A stretch of 64,000 nucleotides of DNA from Pseudomonas putida S13.1.2 (GCF_000498395.2 NZ_CP010979.1:744001-808000); one strand, 5' to 3'; counted from the first letter of the stretch, positions 31,023 through 41,248 are shown. Translations and numbers: made by a program. Notes: generated from the letters alone by a model not told the origin.

Positions 31023-31407
31023 GTGCATCCCTCGGGCACCGGTGATTACCCGCAATTGAACCGCTACTGATAAGAAACTGCGAGGTATTTCGTGGTGGGT
31101 ACTGAGAACCTTTGCCATCAGCCGAACGTGCTGCGCCTGGCGACCCAGGTTTGACGTTTTTCTTTGAACCTGAAGCCGTGATGGTGGGTCATCAGAGAGG
31201 GCGAGCTTTGGTAGCTTGTCATATGCGCAAGCAATTCTGAAACGTTTGCCCGCTATCGTTTAACGTACGTGAAACTCACCAACGACGGAGTCAAGGAATG
31301 GACTATTCCAGCATGGTTGAATCGTTGGACAAGATACTGAAAGAAGCGGCCGCCAAGCCCGATGGCAGGGCTGGGCAAGCCGGGCTACCGATGCCCGAAG
31401 CTGGTGG
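31023..31407. other. Intergenic stretch with an orphan start region
   Basis: No gene supported. At 31298 an ATG with GGAGTCAAGGA upstream opens MDYSSMVESLDKILKEAAAKPDGRAG, which looks gene-like for about 30 residues and then runs into low-quality frame over the opposite-strand gene; possibly a decayed gene 5' end. Confidence 0.4.
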
Positions 31408-31614
31408 TCACCGTTGCATACGCAGCCATTCGTCCGCAACCTCGCCCATCGTGGATGGCGTGCCACTTTTGATCCATGCCATAAATGCACGGTCGAACTT
31501 GAATGCTTCCCCGCACTCACTGAGCAGAAACTGACGAACCTTGTGCGTGTTGCGGTAATGCTTGTCCAGCGGGGTGGCTCTGGTAATCGGCCCAGCGTGC
31601 CAGTCGACGCTCAT
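31408..31614 (-). CDS. DUF6434-like small protein
   Basis: 68 residues: MSVDWHAGPITRATPLDKHY then TQ-type VRQFLLSECGEAFKFDRAFMAWIKSG and ADEWLRMQR. The pattern (W..GPI...T..D..Y..T..VR.F, then F.F...FM.W.K) is that of DUF6434 domains, whose function is unknown. Start at MSVDW follows AAGGAACAGACC; the frame upstream is less likely. Confidence 0.7.
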   Translation of the reverse strand: MSVDWHAGPITRATPLDKHYRNTHKVRQFLLSECGEAFKFDRAFMAWIKSGTPSTMGEVADEWLRMQR

Positions 31615-31640
31615 GGTCTGTTCCTTGACTGTTGAGAAAG

Positions 31641-31676
31641 CACAAAGCCCGTAGAGGATCACCTACGGGCTTTGTG
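31641..31676 (-). terminator. Hairpin terminator downstream of adhP
   Basis: CACAAAGCCCGTAG and CTACGGGCTTTGTG form a perfect 14-bp stem with a short loop, 30 bp after the adhP stop on the minus strand; U content after it is modest. Confidence 0.7.
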
Positions 31677-31705
31677 GTCGTGCGAAATGATCTGCTTTCA
31701 GGCTA

Positions 31706-32716
31706 TCAGCCTTCGAACTGGATCACCATGCGGCCTTTGATCTTGCCTTCCAGCATCTCGTCAAAGATCTGGTTGATATCTTCGATCGGTCGCAGGGTCA
31801 CCTTGGGCACGACTTTGCCTTCAGCCGCAAACTGGAAGGCTTCCTGCAGGTCCTGGCGTGTGCCTACCAGCGAGCCCACCACTTCGATCCCATCCAGCAC
31901 CAGGCGGGGAATATTCAGGTCCATGGACTCCGACGGAAGCCCGACGGCAACCAGTCGCCCGCCAGCGCGCAGGGCATCGACGGCCGAGTTGAACGCGCCT
32001 TTGGCGACGGCCGTCACCACGGCAGCGTGGGCGCCACCGGTCTTGGCCTGGATAACCTTCGCAGCGTCTTCGTTGAGCGGGTTGACGAGCAAATCTGCGC
32101 CCATCTCGCTGGCGAAGCGCAGTTGCTCTTCGTTGACGTCGATGGCGATCACTTTGGCGTTGAAGACGTTCTTGGCATATTGCAGGGCCAGGTTGCCCAA
32201 GCCGCCGAGGCCGTAGATAGCGATCCACTGGCCGGGGCGGATATTGGAGATTTTCACCGCCTTGTAGGTGGTGACGCCGGCGCAGGTAATGCTGCTGGCG
32301 GCAGCGGAATCGAGGCCGTCAGGTACTTTGACCGAGTAGTCGGCATTGACGATGCAGGCCTCGGCCATGCCGCCATCTACGGTGTACCCGGAGTTCTTCA
32401 CTTCGCGGCACAGGGTTTCGTTACCGCTGTTGCAGTACTCGCAATGCCCGCAACCCTGGTAGAACCAGGCAACACTGGCACGGTCGCCCGGCTTGAGCGA
32501 GGTAACGCCCGGCCCGACTGCCTGGACCACGCCGATGCCTTCGTGGCCCAGCACCACGCCGGTCTTGTCACCGAAGTCGCCATTCTTCACGTGCAGGTCG
32601 GTGTGGCAGACGCCGCAGCATTGCATCTTCAGCAGCGCTTCGCCGTGTTCGAGGGGCCGTAGGGGTTTCTCTACTATGGCCACGCGACGGCCTGGTGCAA
32701 CAACAGCAGCTTTCAT
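31706..32716 (-). CDS. adhP: Zinc-dependent alcohol dehydrogenase AdhP
   Basis: 336-residue medium-chain alcohol dehydrogenase. Catalytic zinc ligands Cys37 (CGVCHTDLH) and His58 ([10 protein letters not shown]); structural zinc cysteines in [18 protein letters not shown] site [16 protein letters not shown]. This is the propanol-preferring AdhP type, oxidising short-chain primary alcohols with NAD. Ends before a hairpin terminator. Length is family standard. Confidence 0.92.
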   Translation of the reverse strand: MKAAVVAPGRRVAIVEKPLRPLEHGEALLKMQCCGVCHTDLHVKNGDFGDKTGVVLGHEGIGVVQAVGPGVTSLKPGDRASVAWFYQGCGHCEYCNSGNETLCREVKNSGYTVDGGMAEACIVNADYSVKVPDGLDSAAASSITCAGVTTYKAVKISNIRPGQWIAIYGLGGLGNLALQYAKNVFNAKVIAIDVNEEQLRFASEMGADLLVNPLNEDAAKVIQAKTGGAHAAVVTAVAKGAFNSAVDALRAGGRLVAVGLPSESMDLNIPRLVLDGIEVVGSLVGTRQDLQEAFQFAAEGKVVPKVTLRPIEDINQIFDEMLEGKIKGRMVIQFEG

Positions 32717-32853
32717 AAGAGCCTCCGTGTCTATCCGAGTGAGCTTGGGTTATCGCTGGGTTAGCATAGCCCTTGGCTGGTCGGGCAAAACTGCTACAGG
32801 TCATGCTTCAAAGCGTTAGCAAGGCACGCACCGCTCTTGCAGAACACGTCATA

Positions 32854-32888
32854 AAAAGAAAAGCCCGCGGCAAGTGTGCGGCGGGCTT
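32854..32888 (-). terminator. Probable terminator (minus strand)
   Basis: AAGCCCGC ... GCGGGCTT stem; on the minus strand it is followed by a T-rich run (complement of AAAAAGAAAA). Confidence 0.6.
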
Positions 32889-32977
32889 CAAGAACGTACG
32901 GAGCAGGGGCAGTGTGCCGATCCGGTTGTCAGTATTTCGTGAAGCTCAGGTCATGAGGCTGTCATGGTCCCTGGACC

Positions 32978-33005
32978 AAAAAAAAGCCCGCCATGAAAGG
33001 CGGGC
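32978..33005 (-). terminator. Probable terminator (minus strand)
   Basis: GCCCGCC-ATGAAA-GGCGGGC stem with eight A on the left, i.e. a T8 tail for minus-strand transcripts coming from the doxX side. Confidence 0.75.
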
Positions 33006-33127
33006 AAAAGACGTTTGAAGGGAGAGCCTGCAGGCTGCATGCGGCCGGTTAACCCAGGATTAAGCGAACGCATTGACCTGGGAGCCTGTTCAGCCTATAC
33101 AGGCCTGCCATCACCCCAGGAGCCAGC

Positions 33128-33325
33128 ATGCACGACGAAGACGACCTGCACGAACCCGAGCACGATCACCTGCTTGACCATGAATTTCTATACGACGGCA
33201 TGGAGCCCGAGGCGGATGCCCAAGGCGCCGAGGATGAAGTGGAAGAAGACGAGGAAACGCTGGATGACCTCGATGACGAGGAGCGTGATCACCCAGCCTG
33301 GTTCGATGACTGCGAAGACGACTGA
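33128..33325 (+). CDS. Highly acidic small protein, 65 residues
   Basis: MHDEDDLHEPEHDHLLDHEF... with over half of residues Asp, Glu or His, ending AWFDDCEDD. CAGGAGCCAGC precedes the ATG. No homologous family recognised. It could bind cations or a basic protein, or be a DNA mimic, but only the composition supports this. The frame ends 1 bp before the doxX stop on the other strand. Confidence 0.6.
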   Translation: MHDEDDLHEPEHDHLLDHEFLYDGMEPEADAQGAEDEVEEDEETLDDLDDEERDHPAWFDDCEDD

Positions 33326-33326
33326 C

Positions 33327-33740
33327 TCAGCGCCCGTCCACCGAAAAACGCCCTGGGCCGCTCACGGCCAGCAACAGAAGGCCACCCATGATGCTTATAT
33401 TTTTCAGAAACTGGGTCATGTTGGCGCTGCGTTCGGGGTCGACCATGTTCCAGAACGGGTGGCCCAGCAGCGCCGTGCCCAGCACGAACAGTGCAAACAG
33501 AAACGCCAGCGGACGGGTGTAGAAGCCCAGGATTAGCAGGATGGCGACGACAAACTCCATGATTACGGCAATTGCAGCCGCCAGCATGGGGGCAGGGGCG
33601 CCCAACGACGTCATGTAGCCAACCGTGCCATCAAAGCCGGTGAGCTTGGCCCAGCCAGACAAGACGAACAGGATCATCAGTAGCACGCGGGCAATCAAGA
33701 TAATGATGTCGCGTTGGCCATCGAACAGGGAGTAGCGCAT
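33327..33740 (-). CDS. DoxX-family membrane protein
   Basis: 137 residues, four membrane helices (IARVLLMILFVLSGWAKLTGF; AAAIAVIMEFVVAILLILGF; PLAFLFALFVLGTALLG; NISIMGGLLLLAVSG). FVLSGWAKLTGF and the HPFW motif are typical of DoxX proteins, small inner-membrane proteins linked to redox or sulfur metabolism in some species. Start at MRYSLFDGQ; the upstream frame runs into tRNA-Leu. Confidence 0.85.
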   Translation of the reverse strand: MRYSLFDGQRDIIILIARVLLMILFVLSGWAKLTGFDGTVGYMTSLGAPAPMLAAAIAVIMEFVVAILLILGFYTRPLAFLFALFVLGTALLGHPFWNMVDPERSANMTQFLKNISIMGGLLLLAVSGPGRFSVDGR

Positions 33741-33807
33741 GGTGGCGTTCCAGTGGACGGGGACAAGCTCCACTTTAGCAGTTGCGCCAAGGATTGCTGG
33801 CAGGCAG

Positions 33808-33834
33808 CAAAAAGGCGCCGCAAGGGCGCCTTTT
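33808..33834 (-). terminator. Terminator of tRNA-Leu
   Basis: AAAAGGCGCC-GCAAG-GGCGCCTTTT symmetric hairpin with T tracts on both strands, 11 bp after the tRNA 3' end. Confidence 0.88.
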
Positions 33835-33844
33835 CGAGGAAGTT

Positions 33845-33929
33845 TGGTGCGAGTGGCGGGACTCGAACCCGCAAGGCTCACGCCGACAGATTTTAAGTCT
33901 GCTGTGTATACCAATTCCACCACACTCGC
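33845..33929 (-). tRNA. tRNA-Leu (TAA)
   Basis: 85-nt class II tRNA with long variable arm; acceptor GCGAGTG/CACTCGC, CCA encoded, anticodon loop CTTAAAA gives TAA. Confidence 0.97.
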
Positions 33930-34145
33930 ACGCTTGAAGGGGTCGCAGCGACCAGCTCGCTTCTAAGCAGAAGGGCTTTGCAATCAAGCGCGCTTTATAA
34001 CCCATTGTTATAGTTGAGTCAACTGCAGCACCTATGATCAACAGAATGAAGGGTCGAACATTGGGTAATAGCCGCATCGCTAGCCGCTGCCGGGCACCCT
34101 CGGTTAAGCTCATAGCATCCCTCCTGCTGTACCAGTGGAGTCTTC

Positions 34146-35306
34146 ATGGTTTCAGCTGACTGCCTCGACCACCCCGTCATGCCTGCGCACCGCTATGAAC
34201 AGCTGGTTCAGTCGGTGGTGGATTACGCCATCTACATGCTCAACCCGGCCGGCCATGTGGTGTCGTGGAATGCCGGTGCGCAACGGATCAAGGGCTACCG
34301 CGCCGATGAAGTGATCGGCCAGCATTTTTCGCTGTTCTTCACCCCCCAGGATTGTGCCGACGGCCGCCCTGAGCGCTTGCTGCGCCAGGCGCTGGAACAG
34401 GGTGTGGCGCAGGATGAGGGCTGGCGCGTGCGCAAGGATGGCACACAGTTCTGGGCCCTGGCGGCGCTGGACGTGATCCGCGATGACCAGGGCCAGATCA
34501 TCGGCCTGGCCAAGGTCACGCGGGACATCACCGACCGCCGTGAGTCGGCGATGCAACTGGATGCAGTGCGCGCCCAGTTGTTCCAGGCGCAGAAGCTGGA
34601 AGCCCTCGGCCAGTTGACCGGCGGGCTGGCGCATGACTTCAACAACATGCTCACCATCATCATGAGCTCCGCGCGCCTGGCGCTAGCCAGCCAGGACCCG
34701 GCGCGTATCCAGCGCATGCTGCAGCATATTCTCGTCGCCGGGCAGCGGGGCACCGAGCTGACTCAGCAGTTGCTCAGCTTTGCCCGTCACCGTCAGCTCG
34801 ATGTGGCGTGCGTCGCACCGCAAGACCTTGTAGCCGCTACCCGCGGCCTGTTGGAACACGCACTGCCCAGCTCGATTGAGCTGCGGGTACAGTTGCAAGC
34901 GGACTTGCCGTTGATCGAAGTGGACGCCGGGCAGTTGCAGATGGTGCTGCTGAACCTGCTGTTCAATGCCCGCGATGCCATCGCAGGGTCGGGCCGGATA
35001 GGCCTGACGGTCGAGTTGGTTGAGTTGGCGGGCGAGGTGGAAGGGCTGCACGGCAGCTTTGTGTGCTTTGTGGTGGAAGACAACGGCGAAGGGATTGCAC
35101 CAGAAGTATTGCCGCGCATTTTCGAGCCATTCTTCACTACCAAGCCGTTCGGCAAGGGCACTGGCCTGGGCCTTAGCCAGGTATATGGTTTTGCCAGGCA
35201 GAGCGGTGGCGCCATCCACGTCGACAGTGATCCCGGCCATGGAACTTTCATGCAGCTTTACTTGCCCACGTATCAGGACAAGACCAACAGCCCACTCGAC
35301 AGGTAA
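34146..35306 (+). CDS. PAS-domain sensor histidine kinase
   Basis: 386 residues, soluble. A PAS domain (residues ~15-130: YEQLVQSVVDYAIYMLNPAGHVVSWNAGAQRIKGY, EVIGQHFSLFFTPQD) precedes a hybrid-type kinase core: His163 in GGLAHDFNNML, then N box (NLLFNARDAI), G1 (VVEDNGEGIAP), F box and G2 (GTGLGLSQVYGF). No membrane segment, so an internal signal is sensed. Starts a three-gene operon; KaiC-like gene follows after 5 bp. Confidence 0.9.
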   Translation: MVSADCLDHPVMPAHRYEQLVQSVVDYAIYMLNPAGHVVSWNAGAQRIKGYRADEVIGQHFSLFFTPQDCADGRPERLLRQALEQGVAQDEGWRVRKDGTQFWALAALDVIRDDQGQIIGLAKVTRDITDRRESAMQLDAVRAQLFQAQKLEALGQLTGGLAHDFNNMLTIIMSSARLALASQDPARIQRMLQHILVAGQRGTELTQQLLSFARHRQLDVACVAPQDLVAATRGLLEHALPSSIELRVQLQADLPLIEVDAGQLQMVLLNLLFNARDAIAGSGRIGLTVELVELAGEVEGLHGSFVCFVVEDNGEGIAPEVLPRIFEPFFTTKPFGKGTGLGLSQVYGFARQSGGAIHVDSDPGHGTFMQLYLPTYQDKTNSPLDR

Positions 35307-35311
35307 GCATC

Positions 35312-36757
35312 ATGGCGCAGGCACTCAGGCGGTTGGTGACAGGTATCGAAGGGCTCGATGCGCTGCTCAAGGGTGGGCTGGTAGCCGGAGCCTCCTACAT
35401 CATTCAAGGCCCGCCGGGTGCCGGCAAGACCATCCTGGCCAATCAGCTGGCCTGCGGGCACGTGCGCGCGGGAGGCCGGGTGCTGGTGGCCACTTTGCTG
35501 AGCGAGTCGCATGAGCGGCTGTTCCAGTACCTGGCGACCCTGGACTTTTTCGACCCGACCCTGGTCGGCGATCAGATACAGTTTGTCAGTGCCTTCGACA
35601 CCCTGGAGCAGGAAGGGCTGGATGCCGTGGTGCGGCTGCTGCGCCAGGAAATCACCCGACAGCAGGCCAGCCTGCTGATCGTCGACGGTGTGCTCAATGC
35701 CCGGGTGCGTGCCGAAACCACGCTGGACACCAAGAAGTTTGTCTCCGAGCTGCAGGGCCATGCGGCCTTTGCCGGCTGCACCGTGCTGCTGCTCACCAGC
35801 GCGCGCCTGGACGAGGGCAGCCCGGAGCACACCATGGTCGATGGGGTGATCGAGCTGGGTGAGCAACTGGTGGGCAGCCGCGCCGTGCGCCATATCCAGC
35901 TGCGCAAGACCCGCGGCAGTGCGGCATTGTCGGGGCGCCACGAATGCCTCATCGACGAGGCCGGCATGCATGTCTACCCGCGTCTGGAGGCATTGTTCAG
36001 CCATCCCAGCCAGATGGGCAGCGGCACCTTGGCGCGTGTCAGCAGTGGGGTGCCAACCTTCGATGAGATGCTTGGCGGTGGCCTGGCCACGGGTTCGGTC
36101 AGCCTGTTGATCGGGCCTTCGGGTATTGGCAAGACGTCACTGGGCCTGGCCTTCCTGGCGGCCAGCACCCCGCAGGCGCCGGGGTTGCATTTCGGCTTCT
36201 ACGAAACGCCCGAACGCCTGCGCAGCAAGGCTGCGTCGTTGGGTTACGATTTTGCTGCGATGGAACAGGGCGGTAGCTTGCAGCTGTGCTGGCAGCCGAC
36301 CACCGAGGGCCTGCTGGACCAGGTCGGCGCGCGGCTGCTCGAGCTGGTTGCGGCGCGGGGCAGCAAGCGCGTGCTGATCGACAGCCTGGGTGCGTTCAGT
36401 CGCCTGGCCATCGACCCGACACGGCTCAATGCGTTTTTCCGCGCCATCGCTGGCGAGCTGCGCGCGCGTGATGTCAGCGTGATGCTGACCTGGGAAATGC
36501 GCGACATCTTCGGTGCCGAGATCAGCGCACCGGCCCCGGACCTGTCGAGTATCGTCGACAACCTGATGCTGATGCGCTTTGTCGAGCTGGACTCGCAACT
36601 ACGGCGCATGATGTCGATTCTCAAGGTGCGTGACAGCCACCACGACCCAGCCTTGCACGAGCTGCTGATACAGCCGCAGGGCATTACCTTGCGCAGGGCA
36701 TTCGAAGGCGCCTGCGGTGTGCTCTCGGGTACCCCCGTGCCCCAGGGGAGCGGGTGA
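35312..36757 (+). CDS. Double-domain KaiC-like ATPase
   Basis: 481 residues in two RecA-like halves. Walker A motifs GPPGAGKT (33-40) and GPSGIGKT (268-275), Walker B regions LLIVDGVLNA and VLIDSLGAFS. In the C-terminal half, aligned by eye with cyanobacterial KaiC, Ser412-Ser413 (DLSSIVDN) fall at the Ser431/Thr432 phosphorylation positions; the catalytic Glu pair is reduced (FYETPER; LLSESHER). No kaiA or kaiB gene is nearby. Between a PAS kinase and a receiver protein, it probably acts in a signalling relay; overlap with the next gene is 4 bp. Confidence 0.9.
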   Translation: MAQALRRLVTGIEGLDALLKGGLVAGASYIIQGPPGAGKTILANQLACGHVRAGGRVLVATLLSESHERLFQYLATLDFFDPTLVGDQIQFVSAFDTLEQEGLDAVVRLLRQEITRQQASLLIVDGVLNARVRAETTLDTKKFVSELQGHAAFAGCTVLLLTSARLDEGSPEHTMVDGVIELGEQLVGSRAVRHIQLRKTRGSAALSGRHECLIDEAGMHVYPRLEALFSHPSQMGSGTLARVSSGVPTFDEMLGGGLATGSVSLLIGPSGIGKTSLGLAFLAASTPQAPGLHFGFYETPERLRSKAASLGYDFAAMEQGGSLQLCWQPTTEGLLDQVGARLLELVAARGSKRVLIDSLGAFSRLAIDPTRLNAFFRAIAGELRARDVSVMLTWEMRDIFGAEISAPAPDLSSIVDNLMLMRFVELDSQLRRMMSILKVRDSHHDPALHELLIQPQGITLRRAFEGACGVLSGTPVPQGSG

Positions 36758-37122
36758 CGGATGAGCCAATGAACACCATCCTGATCGTTGATGACGAGTA
36801 CCTGATCGCCGATATCCTCGGTTTTGCGTTGGAGGACGAGGGTTATCTGGTAGAAAAGGCCAGCAACGGCAGCAAGGCGCTGGAGGTGCTGAAGGAGAAG
36901 CGCTTTCAGCTGGTGATCACCGATTACATGATGCCGATGCTAAACGGTGAGGAGCTGGTACGTGCAATGCGTGAAGACCCGGCATTGAGCGAGTTGCCGG
37001 TCATTCTCATGAGCGGCGCGCAGGCCAGCCAAGGATGCCCGGCCCTGTTCGCCGCAGTATTCGACAAGCCCTTCGACATGGACGTGATGATTGCCAAGGT
37101 GCGTCAGTTGCTGGGCACCTGA
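36754..37122 (+). CDS. Single-domain response regulator
   Basis: 122 residues, receiver domain only: acidic pocket Asp13/Asp14 (LIVDDEYLIAD), phosphoacceptor Asp57 (LVITDYMMPM), and the conserved Lys in FDKPFD. No output domain. The GTG at 36754 overlaps the KaiC-like stop and has GGGGAG 5 bp away; an ATG 15 bp later is less well placed. It likely receives phosphate from the upstream kinase and passes it on or regulates the KaiC-like protein. Confidence 0.88.
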   Translation: MTDEPMNTILIVDDEYLIADILGFALEDEGYLVEKASNGSKALEVLKEKRFQLVITDYMMPMLNGEELVRAMREDPALSELPVILMSGAQASQGCPALFAAVFDKPFDMDVMIAKVRQLLGT

Positions 37123-37165
37123 GCCTGGCGATCGAGCGCATCCATGCACCCTGGGGGGGGTAGGC

Positions 37166-37363
37166 TCAGTGTGAGTCTTCGTGTTTTTCCGGGGCCGGGC
37201 TGCCGGCCTGGATACGCTTGAAGATCTCTTCGCGATGGACCTGGACATCTTTCGGTGCATCGATACCGATCCTCACCTGCATCCCTTTGACGCCCAGAAT
37301 GGTGACTTTGATGTCATCGTTGATGACGATGCTTTCGCCAACCTTACGGGTGAGTATCAGCAT
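37166..37363 (-). CDS. csrA: CsrA/RsmA-family RNA-binding regulator
   Basis: 65 residues: [24 protein letters not shown] then [23 protein letters not shown], complete CsrA fold including Leu4 and Arg44 regions used in binding GGA motifs of mRNA leaders. Pseudomonas has several paralogues (RsmA, RsmE, RsmI); which this is cannot be settled. AAGGAGAACTAC precedes the ATG. Convergent with the KaiC operon. Confidence 0.93.
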   Translation of the reverse strand: MLILTRKVGESIVINDDIKVTILGVKGMQVRIGIDAPKDVQVHREEIFKRIQAGSPAPEKHEDSH

Positions 37364-37616
37364 GTAGTTCTCCTTGGTGATGTAAAAGTCCGCAGGGCTT
37401 GTTGCCACAGCGGCGGGAGCTTGTCCCTCTTCCTTCTCATTAAAGACGCTTTCGGCGGATAGGAATTCCCCGACAGACAAATTCTGTTGCGTGTCTTCAC
37501 TTGCAGGGGCCGAAGCAAACCGTCAACGGTTTGTCGGCCAAGGTGCTCGATGGCAAGAATAGGGGGCTTGGCGGCTAATGGGAAATTTCTTCGCATCATG
37601 GACTAAATAGACAGGC

Positions 37617-38639
37617 TTAATGGCCATCCTGTTCCTCAAGTGCCTGAAGAAACAGCAACAAGGCCACTTCTTCCGGGTCCAGGCCTTTGCGCACACGGTT
37701 TTTTGGCAAGCTGGCCAGGCGCCCCAGCGCATAGTGCTCCAGCACCGCCGGGTGGATATAGCAGCGCCTGCATACGGCCGGCGTGTTGCCCAGGCGCGTT
37801 GCTACCTGGCGGACTATCGCCGCGACCTGGCGTTTGGCTTCACTCTCCGGCTCCCAGGCCAGTGGCTTCAGCAAATCCAGCGCCAAACTGCTGCCGGCCC
37901 AGGTGCGGTAATCCTTGGCGGTAAAGTCCGCGCCGGTCAGCTGCTGCAGAAACTGGTTCACCTCGCCCGAACCGACGCTATGGCGCTGGCCGTCTTCATC
38001 CAGATACTGAAACAGCGCCTGCCCAGGCAGCTCCATGCAGCGTTTGAGCAGGCTGGCCAGGCGCCGGTCGTTGAGGGTGACGTTGTGTTCGACGCCGCGC
38101 TTGCCGCGAAACTGGAAGCGGATGGTGCTGCCTTTGACTTGTACGTGGCGGTTGCGCAGGGTGGTCAGGCCGTACGACTGGTTATCGCGCAGGTAGCGCT
38201 GGTTGCCGATGCGGATCAGGGTGTGGTCCAGCAGGCTCACCACCAGCGCCATTACCTTTTCCCGGTCCAGCCCTGGGCGCGCCAGATGGGCTTCCAGCTG
38301 CCCACGCAGCTTTGGCAGCGCTTGGGCGAAGGCCAGCATGCGTCCGTACTTGTGCTGGTCGCGCAGTTCGCGCCACTGCGCGTGGTAGCGGTACTGCTTG
38401 CGGCCACGGGCATCACGGCCGGTTGCCTGCAAGTGGCCCTGCGGGTCGGTGCAGATCCACACATCGGTATAGGCCGGGGGGATTACCAGGGCGGCGATGC
38501 GCGCGAGGGTTTCGCTGTCGCGTACCCGCTGGCCATCGGTATCCAGGTAGATGAAACGGTCGCGCCAGCGGCGCCGGGTCAGGCCCGGCTGGCTGTCGTC
38601 AACGTAGTGCAGGGTGCGCGGCAGGGGGCAGTCGAGCAT
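37617..38639 (-). CDS. DNA topoisomerase IB (poxvirus-like)
   Basis: 340 residues, bacterial type IB topoisomerase that relaxes supercoils through a 3'-phosphotyrosine. N-terminal domain RFIYLDTDGQRVRD...IPPAYTDVWI, central RIGNQRYLRDNQSYGLTTLRNRHV (catalytic Arg), KGSTIRFQFRGKRGVEH, and nucleophile Tyr294 in CRRCYIHPAV. Length is family standard. Confidence 0.92.
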   Translation of the reverse strand: MLDCPLPRTLHYVDDSQPGLTRRRWRDRFIYLDTDGQRVRDSETLARIAALVIPPAYTDVWICTDPQGHLQATGRDARGRKQYRYHAQWRELRDQHKYGRMLAFAQALPKLRGQLEAHLARPGLDREKVMALVVSLLDHTLIRIGNQRYLRDNQSYGLTTLRNRHVQVKGSTIRFQFRGKRGVEHNVTLNDRRLASLLKRCMELPGQALFQYLDEDGQRHSVGSGEVNQFLQQLTGADFTAKDYRTWAGSSLALDLLKPLAWEPESEAKRQVAAIVRQVATRLGNTPAVCRRCYIHPAVLEHYALGRLASLPKNRVRKGLDPEEVALLLFLQALEEQDGH

Positions 38640-38696
38640 GGGATGCTGGCCTCGATCGGGTCACTGATCAATGGACAACACCTGTGCGCAGGATGC

Positions 38697-39788
38697 TCAG
38701 CCCAAAAGGGCCACCGACTTGATCTGGGCGAACAGTACCTGGCCTGGGTGCAAGCCGAGCTGGTCTGCCGAGAAGCGGGTAATGCGCGCAAGCAGGGCAT
38801 TGCCACCGGCATCCAGGCTGACCAGCACATGCGCCGGGTTGGCCGCCGGGCGGCTTTCGCGCACTCGCACCGGCAGGCGGTTGAGGATGCTGGACGTGCT
38901 GTCTGCCGCCAGTGCCAGGCTTACGTCCCGGGCCTGCACCTTGACCCGCAGCGTGCTGCCCATCACCTGCGCAGGGTGGGCGATGCGCAGCAACGGCCCG
39001 CTGCCGCCGGGCAGGCGCAGGTCGAGCAGGTCGTAGTGCGGATCGTGCCCAACCACCATGCCCTCGAATACCACGCCAGCATCCTCGCCCTGGGCCAGCG
39101 ACAGGTCGAGGCGGGCCAGGGTTTCGCCAATCGGGCCGCTGGCGACCACCTGACCTTGTTCAAGCAACACCAGGTGGTCGGCCAGCCGCGCCACTTCATC
39201 CTGAGCGTGGCTGACATACACCAGCGGGATGTCCAGTTCGTCGTGCAGGCGCTCAAGGTAGGGCAGGATTTCGCGCTTGCGCGGCCCGTCCAGCGCCGCC
39301 AGCGGCTCGTCCATCAGCAGCAGGCGCGGGCTGCTGAGCAGGGCACGGGCAATGCCCACCCGCTGCGCCTCGCCACCCGACAAGGTCGCCGGGCGGCGTT
39401 GCAGCAAATGGCCGATACCCAACAGCTTGCAAGCCTGGTCGAGGCTGACCTTGCGTTCGCCAGCCGCTACCCGGCGCCAGCCGAATTCCAGGTTGCCGCG
39501 CACAGACAGGTGCGGGAACAGGCTGGCCTCCTGGAACACGTAGCCCACCGGGCGCAGGTGCGGGGCCTGGAAGTAGCTGCGGGCGGTGTCTTCCCAGACT
39601 TCGCCGTTTACCTCGATGTACGCACTGGCGGCCCGTTCCAGGCCGGCCAGGCAGCGAAGGCAGCTGGTCTTGCCGGAGCCCGAGTGGCCGAACAGCGCGC
39701 TGATGCCGCGCCCGGGCAGGTGCAGGTCAACGTCAAGGGTAAAGTCATCGCGTGCCAGGTTCAGGCGCGCCACTATCGATGCGGTCAT
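38697..39788 (-). CDS. modC: Molybdate ABC transporter ATP-binding protein
   Basis: 363-residue ATPase: Walker [10 protein letters not shown], signature [15 protein letters not shown], Walker [14 protein letters not shown], and a C-terminal TOBE/MopI domain that binds molybdate ([20 protein letters not shown] end). The frame is open further upstream, but the ATG at 39788 lies next to the modB stop. Last gene of modABC. Confidence 0.95.
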   Translation of the reverse strand: MTASIVARLNLARDDFTLDVDLHLPGRGISALFGHSGSGKTSCLRCLAGLERAASAYIEVNGEVWEDTARSYFQAPHLRPVGYVFQEASLFPHLSVRGNLEFGWRRVAAGERKVSLDQACKLLGIGHLLQRRPATLSGGEAQRVGIARALLSSPRLLLMDEPLAALDGPRKREILPYLERLHDELDIPLVYVSHAQDEVARLADHLVLLEQGQVVASGPIGETLARLDLSLAQGEDAGVVFEGMVVGHDPHYDLLDLRLPGGSGPLLRIAHPAQVMGSTLRVKVQARDVSLALAADSTSSILNRLPVRVRESRPAANPAHVLVSLDAGGNALLARITRFSADQLGLHPGQVLFAQIKSVALLG

Positions 39789-39789
39789 T

Positions 39790-40469
39790 TCAGCTCCAGC
39801 CAGCTTTGCCGCGGCGTCCGGCGTACAGCAGGAGCAGCACCAGGAAAGAGAACACCAGCATGGCACCGGCCAGCCAGTGGGCCTGCGTATACTCCATGGC
39901 CTCGACGTGATCGAAGATTTGCACCGACACCACGCGGGTCTTGTCGGGTATGTTGCCACCGATCATCAGCACCACGCCAAATTCACCCACGGTATGGGCG
40001 AAGCCGAGGATGCTGGCAGTGAGGAAGCCGGGTCGGGCCAGCGGCAGCACCACATGTACGAACGTGTCCCATGGGCTGGCGCGCAGGGTAGCGGCGACTT
40101 CCAGCGGGCGCTGGCCGATGGCGCCAAAGGCATTCTGCAGCGGTTGCACCACAAACGGCATGGAATACACCGTCGAACCGATCACCAGGCCCGTGAAGCT
40201 GAACACCACGCTGCCCAGGCCCAACGCCTGGGTAGCCTGGCCCAGCCAGCCGTGCGGGCCGAGGGCGATCAGCAGGTAAAAGCCGATCACCGTCGGTGGC
40301 AGTACCAGCGGCAGTGCCACCACTGCGCCCACCGGCCCGCGCAGCCATGAGCGCGTACGCGCCAGCCACCAGGCGATGGGTGTGCCGATAACCAGCAGGA
40401 TCAGGGTGGTCAGGCTGGCCAGTTTGATGGTCAGCCAGATAGCACCCAGGTCACTGGCGTCCAGTGGCA

Positions 40470-40470
<1 letters not shown>
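39790..40470 (-). CDS. modB: Molybdate ABC transporter permease
   Basis: 226 residues, about five membrane helices, with the EAA-type loop [25 protein letters not shown] that docks the ATPase. Stop and start are interlocked with neighbours (1 bp from modC, 1 bp overlap with modA), so the three genes are one operon. Confidence 0.95.
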
Positions 40471-41246
<776 letters not shown>

Positions 41247-41248
41247 TT

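Larger units (their letters stand above)
32717..33127. other. Intergenic region with two minus-strand terminators
   Basis: Contains the presumed adhP promoter next to its start, then two G/C-rich hairpins with A runs on their left (described separately). No supported gene. Confidence 0.6.

Noticed and set aside
37620..40022. 800-codon plus-strand frame
   Set aside because: Antisense shadow of topoisomerase IB and modC, both with clear catalytic motifs; GC-rich codon bias opens the opposite frame.
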